The notes: generated by a model not told the origin, from the sequence alone. 64,000 nucleotides of DNA from HIMB114 sp052048155 (GCF_052048155.1 NZ_JBNAIK010000002.1:1-64000); one strand, 5' to 3'; counted from the stretch's first letter, positions 54,739 to 63,727 are shown. Translations and numbers: made by a program.

Positions 54739-54800
54739 TTATGTCTCCCTTGTTAGTTAAATTATTGGCTATTGAACTATATTTTGGTATCAAGATCAAC

Positions 54801-55946
54801 ATGAATAAAGGTCCATTATCTGGATTATTAGTACTAGATTTAACAAGAGTGTTGGTTGGACCTTATTGTACAATGATACTTTCGGATCTTGGAGCTAGAG
54901 TGATCAAAGTTGAAGCTCCAGGTGTAGGAGATGACTCTAGAGGCTTTGGACCCTTTATTGAAGATCAATCAGCATACTTTATGTCGCTAAATCGTAACAA
55001 GGAAAGTATCGCTCTCAATTTAAAAGTTGAAGAAGATAAAAAAATTTTTGAAAAAATATTAGATAAGACCGACATTCTTGTTGAAAACTTTAAACCAGGA
55101 ACTTTAACCAAATGGGGTTATGGCTGGGAAAATTTAAAAGATAAATATCCAAAGTTAATTTATGCGTCTGCATCTGGTTTTGGTCAAACAGGACCTTTAA
55201 AAGAATTACCTGCATACGACATGGTTGTTCAAGGTATGGGTGGGTTAATGAGTGTAACGGGTCAGCCTAATAGCGAACCAACAAGAGTTGGAACTTCAAT
55301 TGGAGATATTACAGCTGGGTTGTTTACTGCGATTGGAATTAATGCTGCTTTATATGATAGACAAAAAACAGGTAAAGGAATGTATATCGATGTATCAATG
55401 TTAGACTGTCAGATAGCTATTCTTGAAAACGCAATTGCAAGATATTTGTCTAAAGGTGAAATTCCAAAACCAATGGGATCAAGACACCCGTCTATCTCTC
55501 CGTTTGAAGCTTTTAAGACAAAAGATAGTTACATTATTATTGCCGCTGGAAACGATAAGTTGTTTGAGGGTATGTGCAAAGTATTTGATTTAGAATTATA
55601 TAAAGATGCAAAATTTAAAACTAATGCGGATAGAAATAAAAACATAGAAGAACTTAAAAAAATATTAGAAGATAAACTTAAAGACAAAACAACATCTGAA
55701 TGGTGCAAAGTGCTAGAGGCTAAAAGAATACCTTGCGGTCCAATTAATAATATAAAAGAGGCTGTTGAAAGCCCTCAAACTAAAGCGCGTAATATGATTG
55801 TAAGTGCAATGCATAATAAAATTGGTGAATTTAAAATGGCTGGTAATCCAATCAAAATGTCTTCATATGAGGATAAAAATACCAGAGGCGAAATACCTAA
55901 TTTAGATCAACACCGTGAAAAAATACTAAAAGAATTTGGAATTTAA
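54801..55946 (+). CDS. CaiB/BaiF family CoA-transferase, possible malonate CoA-transferase
   Basis: Class III CoA-transferase of 381 residues: GLLVLDLTRVLVGPYCTMIL, DLGARVIKVEAPGVGDDSRG, LNRNKESIALNL, LVENFKPGTLTKWGYGWENL, and the catalytic-Asp segment AYDMVVQGMGGLMSVTG. The start is the ATG at 54801 (MNKGPLSG), which aligns with family N-termini; an in-frame ATG at 54741 would leave only 2 nt to the divergent dctP. Divergence from the TRAP/malonyl-CoA decarboxylase operon suggests that it charges malonate with CoA. Its stop overlaps the rpoZ stop by four bases. Confidence 0.85.
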   Translation: MNKGPLSGLLVLDLTRVLVGPYCTMILSDLGARVIKVEAPGVGDDSRGFGPFIEDQSAYFMSLNRNKESIALNLKVEEDKKIFEKILDKTDILVENFKPGTLTKWGYGWENLKDKYPKLIYASASGFGQTGPLKELPAYDMVVQGMGGLMSVTGQPNSEPTRVGTSIGDITAGLFTAIGINAALYDRQKTGKGMYIDVSMLDCQIAILENAIARYLSKGEIPKPMGSRHPSISPFEAFKTKDSYIIIAAGNDKLFEGMCKVFDLELYKDAKFKTNADRNKNIEELKKILEDKLKDKTTSEWCKVLEAKRIPCGPINNIKEAVESPQTKARNMIVSAMHNKIGEFKMAGNPIKMSSYEDKNTRGEIPNLDQHREKILKEFGI

Positions 55947-56398
55947 GAGTTTTGCTCTTCAGCAGGAGTATCGCTTACTTCATCTGCATTATCATCTGAA
56001 AAGTCATCATCTTCATCTGTAACATCATTTGCTTTCATGCTTGGGGTAGGAACTTTTCTAGATCTTTTCGAAGGCAATATAGCTTGACCAGATTTAGAAA
56101 CTTCACCTTTGTAAATTTCTTCAAATGCATCTCCTTCTGGAGCATCATACTCTTCTTGTTCCATTGCATCTTCTGGATGTTCTCTTGCTCTATCTACAGT
56201 TTGTGTTTCTAAAGTCTTTTGGTCCAGTAATTTGTCTCCAATTTCTCTTAAAGATAAAACTGTTTTTTTATCATTATCTTCAGAGACCATAGGTTTATCA
56301 CCTGCACCTATTTGCAAAGTTCTCTCTTTTGCTAAAATAACTAGATCGTATTGGTTATCTACAACTTCTAAACAATCTTCAACTGTGACTCTTGCCAT
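55943..56398 (-). CDS. rpoZ: RNA polymerase omega subunit
   Basis: Small RNA polymerase subunit that chaperones beta-prime. The 151-residue protein begins MARVTVEDCLEVVDNQYDLV and has LAKERTLQIGAGDKP, DNDKKTVLSLREIGDKLLD, as in alphaproteobacterial omega. Beyond about residue 70 there is a long tail rich in Asp/Glu (DEDDDFSDDNADEV), longer than in most relatives. It converges on the CoA-transferase gene and is followed at a distance by nothing on its own strand, so it is a single-gene unit with an upstream gap of only 33 nt. Confidence 0.9.
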   Translation of the reverse strand: MARVTVEDCLEVVDNQYDLVILAKERTLQIGAGDKPMVSEDNDKKTVLSLREIGDKLLDQKTLETQTVDRAREHPEDAMEQEEYDAPEGDAFEEIYKGEVSKSGQAILPSKRSRKVPTPSMKANDVTDEDDDFSDDNADEVSDTPAEEQNS

Positions 56399-56431
56399 TG
56401 GCGAGGCTTATAATGATTTTGTCATGAAATT

Positions 56432-57649
56432 TCAAGCGGTAATAACAGGCTTATAACTCTTTATTTTCAGGCAAAAAAGAAGGTTGGCAAATATTGCATA
56501 TAAAACCATAAATAAAAATATTTTTTGAGCATTAAACCCATCATCAATTAAGTATCCAAATAACACAGGGGACAAAGAAGTTGAAAAAACCATAAGCGCA
56601 ACTGTAACTGATCTAATTGCTCCAAGATGTTTGGTGCCATACATTTCTGACCATGTGGACGTAATTAGCACATTTGCTGTTCCATTTGTAATTGCAATAA
56701 AAATAAAAAATAAAACTGGTGATAACGAAAATTGAAATAAATAAGAAATCACAAAGCCTATTATCATAGGCAGGAGGTAAAATGGTAATACTTTAATTGC
56801 ACTAAATCTATCTATTAAATAACCAGAAACTTGTAGGGAAATTAATGTAAAAATTGCATAAGCTGTAAAACTTGGGGCTATATAAGTAATGCCCCACCCT
56901 GAACTTTCAAATAGAAAAGTCTGATTGATAAAAATGCCAGTTATTAAAAATGGAGGACAAAGAACAGCTGGTAGTAAAAAATAAAACTTTATATCTTTTA
57001 AAACCTCTCCCCTTGTCCAATTTTTAATGTTTAAATTTACTTTTAATTGATCCGGTTCTTCAGAATTATCTTTAAAGTCTTTTAAAAGATATAAAATAAG
57101 TGGCATTACAAAAATAAAAAGAAAAGTCGCAATAACGATCCAAACTTTTTTCCATATCATAAAATTTAAAAGTAAAATTACCAAACCTGGTAAAATACCT
57201 TCGCCAAATGTTAAACCAAGCCACGCAATACCAAGAGCCTTTCCTCTATTTCTATTAAAAAATTTTGCCATAGCTGTACTAGAAGTATGGCTCATTAAAC
57301 CCTGTCCAAATAACCTTAAAAAAAATAATGCAAAAATAAGATGTAGGAGACTCGATAATTGACTTATAAAAATAGATGCAAAAAATAATGATAAACAAAC
57401 AAAAATTGCAAAATTCCTAAGTTTAAAATCATCTATCTTCTTGCCTAACCAAATAATACTTAAACTACTCACAAGTGTTGCGATTGAATAAATTCCACCA
57501 AATTCAGAGTGGCTTAAATTTAAATCTTGTCTTATAAACGGGTTAAAAATACCTAGGAAAAAAGTTTGCCCAAAGCTTGAACAGAAAGTCATAAGGAAAC
57601 CAAAAAGTAGGTATTTAAAATTTGATTTTATAAAATGAAAATTAAACAT
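56432..57649 (-). CDS. Major facilitator superfamily permease
   Basis: Twelve-helix transporter of 405 residues. It has the MFS features: an N-terminal helix pair with FCSSFGQTFFLGIFNPFIRQ, the loop 2-3 stretch WLGKKIDDFKLRNF, RLFGQGLMSHTSSTAMAKFF, and RGKALGIAWLGLTFGEGILP. It resembles monocarboxylate/oxalate-formate-type members, but the substrate cannot be named. It is divergent from the 3-hydroxyisobutyrate-dehydrogenase-type gene across 26 nt. Confidence 0.82.
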   Translation of the reverse strand: MFNFHFIKSNFKYLLFGFLMTFCSSFGQTFFLGIFNPFIRQDLNLSHSEFGGIYSIATLVSSLSIIWLGKKIDDFKLRNFAIFVCLSLFFASIFISQLSSLLHLIFALFFLRLFGQGLMSHTSSTAMAKFFNRNRGKALGIAWLGLTFGEGILPGLVILLLNFMIWKKVWIVIATFLFIFVMPLILYLLKDFKDNSEEPDQLKVNLNIKNWTRGEVLKDIKFYFLLPAVLCPPFLITGIFINQTFLFESSGWGITYIAPSFTAYAIFTLISLQVSGYLIDRFSAIKVLPFYLLPMIIGFVISYLFQFSLSPVLFFIFIAITNGTANVLITSTWSEMYGTKHLGAIRSVTVALMVFSTSLSPVLFGYLIDDGFNAQKIFLFMVLYAIFANLLFCLKIKSYKPVITA

Positions 57650-57675
57650 TATTAATTATAAGGAGTTATTTTTAA

Positions 57676-58548
57676 ATGTCTCACAAAGTTACTTTTATCG
57701 GTTTAGGCGTCATGGGTTTTCCAATGGCTGGATATATATCAAAAGCTGGTCACGATGTAACAGTTTATAATAGAACTTCAGCAAAGGCTGATAAATGGAC
57801 TAGTACTTACAAAGGAAAAACAGCTTCAACACCTGCTGAAGCAGCAAAAGATGCTGACTTTATTTTTACATGCGTTGGAAATGACAACGACTTAAGAGAA
57901 GTGACAACTGGTTCAGATGGTGCATTTCAAAATGTTAGGAAGGGAGCTGTATTTATTGATAACACAACAGCTTCGGCTCAAGTTGCAAGAGAATTATTTA
58001 ATACAGCGACTGAAAAAGGTTTTGGTTTTTTAGATGCCCCAGTTTCTGGTGGACAAGCTGGAGCAGAAAATGGTGCACTAACTGTAATGGTTGGTGGACA
58101 GCAGTCAGATTTTGAAAAAGCTGAACCAATTATTGATTGCTACAGTAAAAAAATTAAACTTTTAGGTAGCGCAGGAAGTGGACAGCTCGCAAAGATGGTA
58201 AACCAAATTTGTATTGCTGGATTAGTACAAGGATTATCAGAGGGATTAAGGTTTGGGCAAAATGCTGGTCTAAATGTTGAAGATGTAGTTGAAGTTATTT
58301 CTAAAGGTGCTGCTCAATCTTGGCAAATGGAAAACAGATTTAAAACAATGTTAAATGATAAATTTGATTATGGTTTTGCAGTTGACTGGATGAGAAAAGA
58401 TCTTGGGATTGCAATGGAAGAGGCAAAAACAAATGGATCAAAACTTCCTGTAACTGAAATTGTAGACCAGTACTATTCAGAAGTTCAAAAAAATGGTGGT
58501 AATAGGTTTGATACCTCTAGTCTAATAACCTTGCTTCCAAAAAAGTAA
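57676..58548 (+). CDS. Beta-hydroxyacid dehydrogenase (3-hydroxyisobutyrate dehydrogenase / tartronate semialdehyde reductase type)
   Basis: NAD(P)-dependent oxidoreductase of 290 residues. The Rossmann motif GLGVMGFPMAGYISKAGH is at the N-terminus, followed by the substrate-binding DAPVSGGQAGAENGALTVM and the catalytic-Lys region GSGQLAKMVNQICIAG, with a C-terminal helical domain (DWMRKDLGIAMEEAK). Family members act on 3-hydroxyisobutyrate, tartronate semialdehyde, glyoxylate or 6-phosphogluconate; sequence alone does not decide. An AGGAG site precedes the ATG. It is followed after 4 nt by the PPOX-family gene. Confidence 0.85.
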   Translation: MSHKVTFIGLGVMGFPMAGYISKAGHDVTVYNRTSAKADKWTSTYKGKTASTPAEAAKDADFIFTCVGNDNDLREVTTGSDGAFQNVRKGAVFIDNTTASAQVARELFNTATEKGFGFLDAPVSGGQAGAENGALTVMVGGQQSDFEKAEPIIDCYSKKIKLLGSAGSGQLAKMVNQICIAGLVQGLSEGLRFGQNAGLNVEDVVEVISKGAAQSWQMENRFKTMLNDKFDYGFAVDWMRKDLGIAMEEAKTNGSKLPVTEIVDQYYSEVQKNGGNRFDTSSLITLLPKK

Positions 58549-58552
58549 TCAG

Positions 58553-59170
58553 GTGAACGAGAAAGTTCCAGATTTTTATAACAATAAAGATTTAATCTTT
58601 GATGAAATTTGGACTCTCCTATCAAGGGGTGTAGTCGATAGATCAGAGGATTTTAGGTTACCCGTTGTCATTGTTAATAAAGGGCAAATATCAGATGGAA
58701 GGATAGTTGTTTTAAGGGGAGCTTTCAAAGATAGAAGAGTATTAAGATTTCATACTGACCTAAGATCATCTAAAATAGAAGCTTTAAAGAAAAATAATAA
58801 TATTTATTTTTTATTTTATAATAAAAAAAGAAAAATACAGGTAAGAGCAAAAGGAGAAGCTACTATACATTATAAAGATAAAATTACTGATGAGGCTTGG
58901 AAAAAAACAATGATAATCAGTAGAAAATGTTATCTCGCAACAAATGCACCAGGGTCAGTTTCTGAAAATCCTCACCCCGGTTACCCAAAAGAACTTGAAG
59001 GTAAAAATCCAAAAATTGAAGATACAGAAATAGGTTATGACAACTTCTGTGTAGTGGAAAGTAAAATTAGAGAAATGGAATGGCTATACCTTGCCTCTCA
59101 AGGTCACCGTAGGGCAAAAATAAATATTGAAGATAATGGCTCAGTTAACACTGAGTGGCTAACACCTTAG
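58553..59170 (+). CDS. Pyridoxamine 5'-phosphate oxidase-family flavoprotein
   Basis: The 205-residue protein has the split-barrel FMN-binding fold: RLPVVIVNKGQISDGRIVVL, FKDRRVLRFHTDLRSSKIEAL with the phosphate-binding Arg/Ser, and a C-terminal EMEWLYLASQGHRRAKI typical of PPOX-like proteins. It is not a standard PdxH, as the C-terminal RxW end is absent; the role may be flavin- or haem-linked. Translation starts at GTG 58553, 4 nt after the upstream stop, with AGG immediately before. It converges on the carbonic anhydrase gene with 1 nt between. Confidence 0.75.
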   Translation: MNEKVPDFYNNKDLIFDEIWTLLSRGVVDRSEDFRLPVVIVNKGQISDGRIVVLRGAFKDRRVLRFHTDLRSSKIEALKKNNNIYFLFYNKKRKIQVRAKGEATIHYKDKITDEAWKKTMIISRKCYLATNAPGSVSENPHPGYPKELEGKNPKIEDTEIGYDNFCVVESKIREMEWLYLASQGHRRAKINIEDNGSVNTEWLTP

Positions 59171-59171
59171 T

Positions 59172-59684
59172 TTATTTAAAACCTTTTTCGTAATTTTTCC
59201 AATTTGCAGAATATCTTCTTGCATTTTCTTTTATCGCTTCAATTTCTTGATCTGTTACTTCTCGTATGATTTTACCAGGAGAGCCCATAACTAAAGATCT
59301 GTCTGGTATTTCTTTGTTTTCTGTAATTAGTGAATTTGCACCAATAATACAATTTTTTCCAATTTTTGCGTTATTTAAAATTGTAGCTCCCATTCCAATT
59401 AAACTATCATCTTTAATTGAGCATCCATGAAGTATTACCATATGTCCAACAGTTACACCTGAGCCAACTATACATTCACATCCATCATCAGTGTGTACAA
59501 CGCTATTATCTTGAACATTAGTTCCCTCACCTATTGTGATTTTTTCAATGTCACCTCTTAAAACAGCTCCAAACCAAATACTGCAATCATTTTTTAAATG
59601 AATGTTACCTATAACTTTAGCACTATCTGCAATCCAGTTCTTTCCATCTCTTTTTACGATTTTATCTCCAAGTTGATGAATCAT
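59172..59684 (-). CDS. Gamma-class carbonic anhydrase-like protein
   Basis: Left-handed beta-helix protein of 170 residues. All three zinc-ligand histidines of the gamma class are present: His64 in SVVHTDDG, and His81 and His86 in VGHMVILHGC. Hexapeptide repeats run through the middle (IGMGATILNNAKIGKNCIIG). Members of this YrdA/CaiE-like group may be carbonic anhydrases or acyl-group transferases; the conserved ligands support metal binding. It is divergent from the thioredoxin-like gene across 30 nt. Confidence 0.85.
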   Translation of the reverse strand: MIHQLGDKIVKRDGKNWIADSAKVIGNIHLKNDCSIWFGAVLRGDIEKITIGEGTNVQDNSVVHTDDGCECIVGSGVTVGHMVILHGCSIKDDSLIGMGATILNNAKIGKNCIIGANSLITENKEIPDRSLVMGSPGKIIREVTDQEIEAIKENARRYSANWKNYEKGFK

Positions 59685-59714
59685 AATTAAGGTATATATA
59701 TAATAATATTTACT

Positions 59715-60266
59715 ATGGCACTTGAAAAAACACCTATTTGTAGCTTTGGGGAAAAAATTTATGATTTTAATTTAAAGTCTGTAGATGAAAAAAATTATAC
59801 ACTTAAAGATATTAAGGGAAAAAATGGAACACTCGTTATGTTCATTTGCAATCATTGTCCGTATGTTAAGGCCATAATCAAAGAACTCAGTTCAACTGCC
59901 TTAAGTCTAAAAAAATATAACGTAAACTCAGTGGCAATTATGTCAAATAATACTGCTAATTATCCAGATGATAGTTTTGATAATATGAAAAAATTTGCAC
60001 AAGAAAATTATTTTAGCTTCCCTTATTTATTTGACGAAACTCAAGAAATTGCAAAAAAATATGGAGCTGTATGTACTCCTGATTTTTTTGGATATAATTC
60101 CAATCATGAACTCCAATATCGTGGTAGGTTGAGGGAAATGAAAGACTTAGTTCCGGTTGATGGAAGTAAGAATGAATTGATGGAAGCCATGATAGAGATT
60201 TCACAATCAAAAAGTGGTCCAAAAAACCAATATCCAAGTATGGGATGTAATATTAAGTGGAAATAA
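59715..60266 (+). CDS. Thioredoxin-like/AhpC-TSA family protein
   Basis: Thioredoxin-fold protein of 183 residues with the redox pair Cys45-Cys48 in CNHCPYVKA, the cis-Pro region AVCTPDFFGY, and a GRLREMKDLVPVDGSKNEL C-terminus (typical of the thioredoxin family protein group often annotated near AhpC/TSA). It has no signal peptide, so it should be cytosolic. The role, perhaps peroxide or disulfide reduction, is not established. The glycosyltransferase gene begins one base after its stop. Confidence 0.82.
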   Translation: MALEKTPICSFGEKIYDFNLKSVDEKNYTLKDIKGKNGTLVMFICNHCPYVKAIIKELSSTALSLKKYNVNSVAIMSNNTANYPDDSFDNMKKFAQENYFSFPYLFDETQEIAKKYGAVCTPDFFGYNSNHELQYRGRLREMKDLVPVDGSKNELMEAMIEISQSKSGPKNQYPSMGCNIKWK

Positions 60267-60267
60267 A

Positions 60268-61362
60268 GTGATAATAATTACTACTAGAAATTTTCTTCCT
60301 GAGATGGGTGGAATGCAAATTTTAATGTCAGATATTGCTAAGCATTTATCTAAACATTCTAAAGTGAAAGTTTTTGCGGAAGATATAAAAAATGCACATG
60401 AATTTGATAAAAATCAAAAATATGAAATTCAAAGAATTAAAGGTTTCAAATTTATAAGAAAGTTTAGAAAAGCAAATCAAATACAAGATTATTTTAACCA
60501 AAATAAAAATATTTCTGCATTAATATCAGATCACTGGAAGAGTATAGAAAAACTATCTAAAAATATTTGCCAATCAGTACCAACAATTTGTTTAATTCAC
60601 GGAAAAGAAATTAATCACCCTAATGGCTCCCCTTTGAATATAAGAATGAAAAATTCATTATCTAAAACTAAGTATATAATTGCAAATTCTGAATTCACTA
60701 AAAACCTAGCTATCGAAAAAGGAATTCAGGAAGAAAAGATTAAAATAATCAACCCCGGAACTGATAATATTGATGAAGATTGTGATGAGAGTGCAGCCTT
60801 AGAAATTTATAACAATGCAAATCCAAAAATTATTACAGTCTGTAGATTAGAAAAAAGAAAAGGTTTAGAGCAAACACTTCTTGCCTTAAAAAATTTTGAA
60901 GCAAGATATGAAAATTTTAGATTTATTATTATTGGTGATGGTGAAGAAAAACAAAATCTACAAAAACAAGTAGAAAATCTTAATTTAAATAAAAATATTA
61001 TTTTTTTAAGTGAGGCGTCTTTAAAGTTAAAAAATTCATTAATTAAAACAGCGGATTTTTTTATTATGCCCTCAATACAGGTAGGTAAATCAATTGAAGG
61101 TTTTGGAATATCTTTCTTAGAAGCGGCTAAATATGGAACTCCCTCTATTGGAGGAAAAGCGGGTGGCGCGGCTGATATTATAAAGCATAATGAAACTGGT
61201 TTATTGTGTGACGGAGAAAAGTATGACGAAATTTATAATTGTTTAATTAATATTATGGAAAATAATAAATTTGAATCCATGGGCGATAAAGCAAAAAAAT
61301 TTTCTGAAGAATTCTTTTGGGATAAACAAATTAAAAAATATTTAGATCTTATTCAAATTTAA
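60268..61362 (+). CDS. Glycosyltransferase family 4
   Basis: GT-B fold glycosyltransferase of 364 residues. It starts with MIIITTRNFLPEMGGMQ, the usual GT4 N-terminal strand and GG-loop, has CLIHGKEINHP, the acceptor/donor hinge VCRLEKRKGLEQTLLAL, and the donor-binding EX7E-type stretch EGFGISFLEAAKYGTPSIGG. I place the start at GTG 60268, one base after the upstream stop, because the protein then begins at the first beta strand. It is likely to act in lipopolysaccharide or exopolysaccharide synthesis; the sugar is unknown. Confidence 0.85.
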   Translation: MIIITTRNFLPEMGGMQILMSDIAKHLSKHSKVKVFAEDIKNAHEFDKNQKYEIQRIKGFKFIRKFRKANQIQDYFNQNKNISALISDHWKSIEKLSKNICQSVPTICLIHGKEINHPNGSPLNIRMKNSLSKTKYIIANSEFTKNLAIEKGIQEEKIKIINPGTDNIDEDCDESAALEIYNNANPKIITVCRLEKRKGLEQTLLALKNFEARYENFRFIIIGDGEEKQNLQKQVENLNLNKNIIFLSEASLKLKNSLIKTADFFIMPSIQVGKSIEGFGISFLEAAKYGTPSIGGKAGGAADIIKHNETGLLCDGEKYDEIYNCLINIMENNKFESMGDKAKKFSEEFFWDKQIKKYLDLIQI

Positions 61363-61366
61363 CTTA

Positions 61367-61594
61367 ATGAATTTTATTAAAAATAATTTAAAGTGGCTTG
61401 GTACCATCTTGGTCTTCATTGGGATATTATTAATGTACTTAAATATTTATCCGTTAAATATTTTTTTTCATGGTCCCGGAATTGTAGCTTGGACTATTCA
61501 TGGGTATATCCATAAGGATAAGGCGGTACTAACAAATTTTGCCCTACAAATTCCTTTTTCGATTATTGGTTTTTACAAATATTTTTTTATGTAA
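61367..61594 (+). CDS. Small membrane protein, possibly DUF6552-like
   Basis: A 75-residue protein with three hydrophobic segments: about residues 11-31 (LGTILVFIGILLMYLNIYPL), 33-45, and 57-74 (ALQIPFSIIGFYKYFF), with IHKDKA as a loop between the last two. The KDKA-type loop and overall shape recall small marine alphaproteobacterial membrane proteins grouped as DUF6552, but I am not certain. It starts 4 nt after the glycosyltransferase stop and overlaps the convergent GT9 gene by 8 bases. No function can be given. Confidence 0.6.
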   Translation: MNFIKNNLKWLGTILVFIGILLMYLNIYPLNIFFHGPGIVAWTIHGYIHKDKAVLTNFALQIPFSIIGFYKYFFM

Positions 61595-62507
61595 AAATTT
61601 TATCTTTCACAAACTTTAATACCTGTTCAGGAGTAATTTCCCTAAGGGAGTTAGACTCAATAACTTTAAATTTTTCTGTTTCAATACTTACTTTTTTTGC
61701 AGAAGTATGATGACCAAACAATGCAACACCCTTGCACCCTAAGTGAGCAGCAATATGAGCTGGTCCTGTATCATTTGCTATAACAAAAGATGACTGCTTT
61801 ATTACTTTTGCAAGTTGACCAATGCTTGTTGGTTTATCATTATTTAAAATCATCTTAAGACCTATATTTTTACATTGACCAATCTCACTTGGCCCTGGCG
61901 CTGTTATTAATTCATATTGAGGTAATTCATTTTTTAATAATTGAATTAATTCTTTAAAGTATGGCCAAACTTTATGTTTTAATTTTGGAGAACTAAAAGG
62001 AGCTAAAAAAATATATTTTTGCTCTTTGATTTGAAAACTTTCTTCAATTGCCCATGAAAAATCTGGTTTCAATACATGGCTTGTGTCATTAATATTAGAT
62101 CTATCTAATTGAACTTTAAAACGTTCTATAACACCTTCCTGATCAAATAGTTTTTTTGTTTCATTTTTTTGCAAAACCGTAAGTGAAGAAGACCAATTCT
62201 TAATTTTAAAATTTTTTCTGTAAAAATTAGTCCTTGAAGAATTCTGAAGGTCAAAGCAAATATCAAAATTAAAACTTCTGATATTTTTTATTAATTTTAA
62301 TAAATAAAAAAAATTCCATCTTGGTAACCTTTTGTCTACTATTACCTCATCAATGAATGGACATCCTTCAAATAGATTTTTAAATTTAAAAGTTGTTAAT
62401 ATAAAAATTGTACTATCTTTAAATTGATTTCGAATATCTTGTAAGGCGCCCGATATCTGAACTATATCACCAAGAGAACCATGTTTAATAATTAGAATAT
62501 TTGACAT
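61587..62507 (-). CDS. Glycosyltransferase family 9 (heptosyltransferase-like)
   Basis: GT-B enzyme of 306 residues, related to ADP-heptose:LPS heptosyltransferases. It starts MSNILIIKHGSLGDIVQISG, with the family N-terminal strand and G-D loop, and has the donor-site segments FLAPFSSPKLKHKVWP and IANDTGPAHIAAHLGCKGVALFG (first 20 given in part; D-T-G-P-x-H conserved). The start is the ATG at 62507; an in-frame codon at 62528 would take it close to the divergent DUF6165 gene. It probably modifies the LPS core. Confidence 0.88.
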   Translation of the reverse strand: MSNILIIKHGSLGDIVQISGALQDIRNQFKDSTIFILTTFKFKNLFEGCPFIDEVIVDKRLPRWNFFYLLKLIKNIRSFNFDICFDLQNSSRTNFYRKNFKIKNWSSSLTVLQKNETKKLFDQEGVIERFKVQLDRSNINDTSHVLKPDFSWAIEESFQIKEQKYIFLAPFSSPKLKHKVWPYFKELIQLLKNELPQYELITAPGPSEIGQCKNIGLKMILNNDKPTSIGQLAKVIKQSSFVIANDTGPAHIAAHLGCKGVALFGHHTSAKKVSIETEKFKVIESNSLREITPEQVLKFVKDKIFT

Positions 62508-62534
62508 AGGCTGATTTAGTATTATCAATTAGTT

Positions 62535-62933
62535 ATGAATTCAGCTAATAAAATTTTTGCCGAAATATCAGTAGGTGAGCTATTAGATAAAATAAGTATT
62601 TTAGAAATTAAGCAAAAAAATCTAAAAGACACTGAAAAAACAAAAATTGTCACCAAAGAACTTGAGAGTTTAAATAATACTTTGAAAAATGATGTAAGTA
62701 TTACTGATGAAATTAAATCTTTGTACAATGATTTAAAAGCTATAAATTCAAAACTATGGGACATCGAAGATGGTAAGCGAGACTGTGAAAGAAATAAAGA
62801 TTTTGGAGAAAAATTTATTGAATTAGCAAGAAGTGTCTATATTGAAAATGACAACAGAGCTAAAATAAAAAATAAGATCAATCAATTATCTGGGTCAAAT
62901 ATCTCAGAAGTTAAAAGTTACGATAAATATTAA
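62535..62933 (+). CDS. DUF6165-like coiled-coil protein
   Basis: A 132-residue, mostly helical and highly charged protein. The opening ISVGELLDKISILEIKQKNL matches my recollection of the DUF6165 family, found beside glycosyltransferase and LPS genes. The middle has a regular heptad-like pattern of Leu/Ile with Lys/Glu. It is soluble, without signal peptide. It is divergent from the GT9 gene across 27 nt and overlaps the nitrilase gene end by four bases. The function is unknown. Confidence 0.75.
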   Translation: MNSANKIFAEISVGELLDKISILEIKQKNLKDTEKTKIVTKELESLNNTLKNDVSITDEIKSLYNDLKAINSKLWDIEDGKRDCERNKDFGEKFIELARSVYIENDNRAKIKNKINQLSGSNISEVKSYDKY

Positions 62934-63727
62934 TCAAAACTTATACTTGGAATCTCTGACCTAATTTTTTTAACTTTCTCAATATCTATCTCAGAAATTA
63001 TCAAACCAATGTCTTCTTTTTTTTCAGATAAAACAACACCATCAGGTGAAACAATCATTGAATGTCCGTAAGTTTCTCGATTATTAAAATGTTTTCCAGT
63101 TTGAGCCGGGGCTAGAACATAACAAAAGTTTTCTATAGCTCTAGATCTTAGAAGAATATGCCAATGTCTTTCACCAGTGTTTTTTGTAAATGCTGATGGT
63201 ACCGCTAAAAAATCAGCACCTTTTTTCATTAATTGCCTATAATGATTTGGAAATCTTAAATCATAACAAATTGATAAGCCTAAATTTCCCCATGGTAATT
63301 TTGTTACTGATAAACTTTCCCCAGCTTTAAATTTTTTAGACTCTTCATAACTTTCTCCATTTGGTAAATTTACATCAAACATATGAATCTTATCATATGT
63401 TGTAACTATCTCTCCCTTTGGACTAATTAAAACTGATCTATTAAAAATATTATTATTTTCTTTAAATGGTGTTCCACCGATTAAAAACCAAATTGAATTA
63501 GATTTTGCATATTTAATGATTTCATTAATGCAAAATCCTTTTTCATAATCTTCAGATTTTTCCTCCAAAACACCTTCATCTAAAGTGAGTAGGAAAGTAT
63601 TTTCCGGAGTTAAAATAATTTGAGCTCCATCTTTAACAGCTTGATCAGATAGTTTTATAACTTGATCTAGATTTTCTTTTGGCTGATCATTAGATGTCAG
63701 CTGCAAACAAGCAGCATTAAATTTCAT
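62930..63727 (-). CDS. Carbon-nitrogen hydrolase (nitrilase superfamily, NIT1/omega-amidase type)
   Basis: Amidase-like enzyme of 265 residues with the catalytic triad Glu42 in LTPENTF, Lys113 in TYDKIHMFDV and Cys154 in LSICYDLRFP. The DKIHMFDV and CYDLRFP versions are typical of the NIT1/deaminated-glutathione amidase and omega-amidase branch, which repairs or deaminates 2-oxo acid amides. Its ATG overlaps the stop of the upstream spermidine-synthase-like gene (TAATG), so the two are co-expressed. Confidence 0.88.
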   Translation of the reverse strand: MKFNAACLQLTSNDQPKENLDQVIKLSDQAVKDGAQIILTPENTFLLTLDEGVLEEKSEDYEKGFCINEIIKYAKSNSIWFLIGGTPFKENNNIFNRSVLISPKGEIVTTYDKIHMFDVNLPNGESYEESKKFKAGESLSVTKLPWGNLGLSICYDLRFPNHYRQLMKKGADFLAVPSAFTKNTGERHWHILLRSRAIENFCYVLAPAQTGKHFNNRETYGHSMIVSPDGVVLSEKKEDIGLIISEIDIEKVKKIRSEIPSISFD

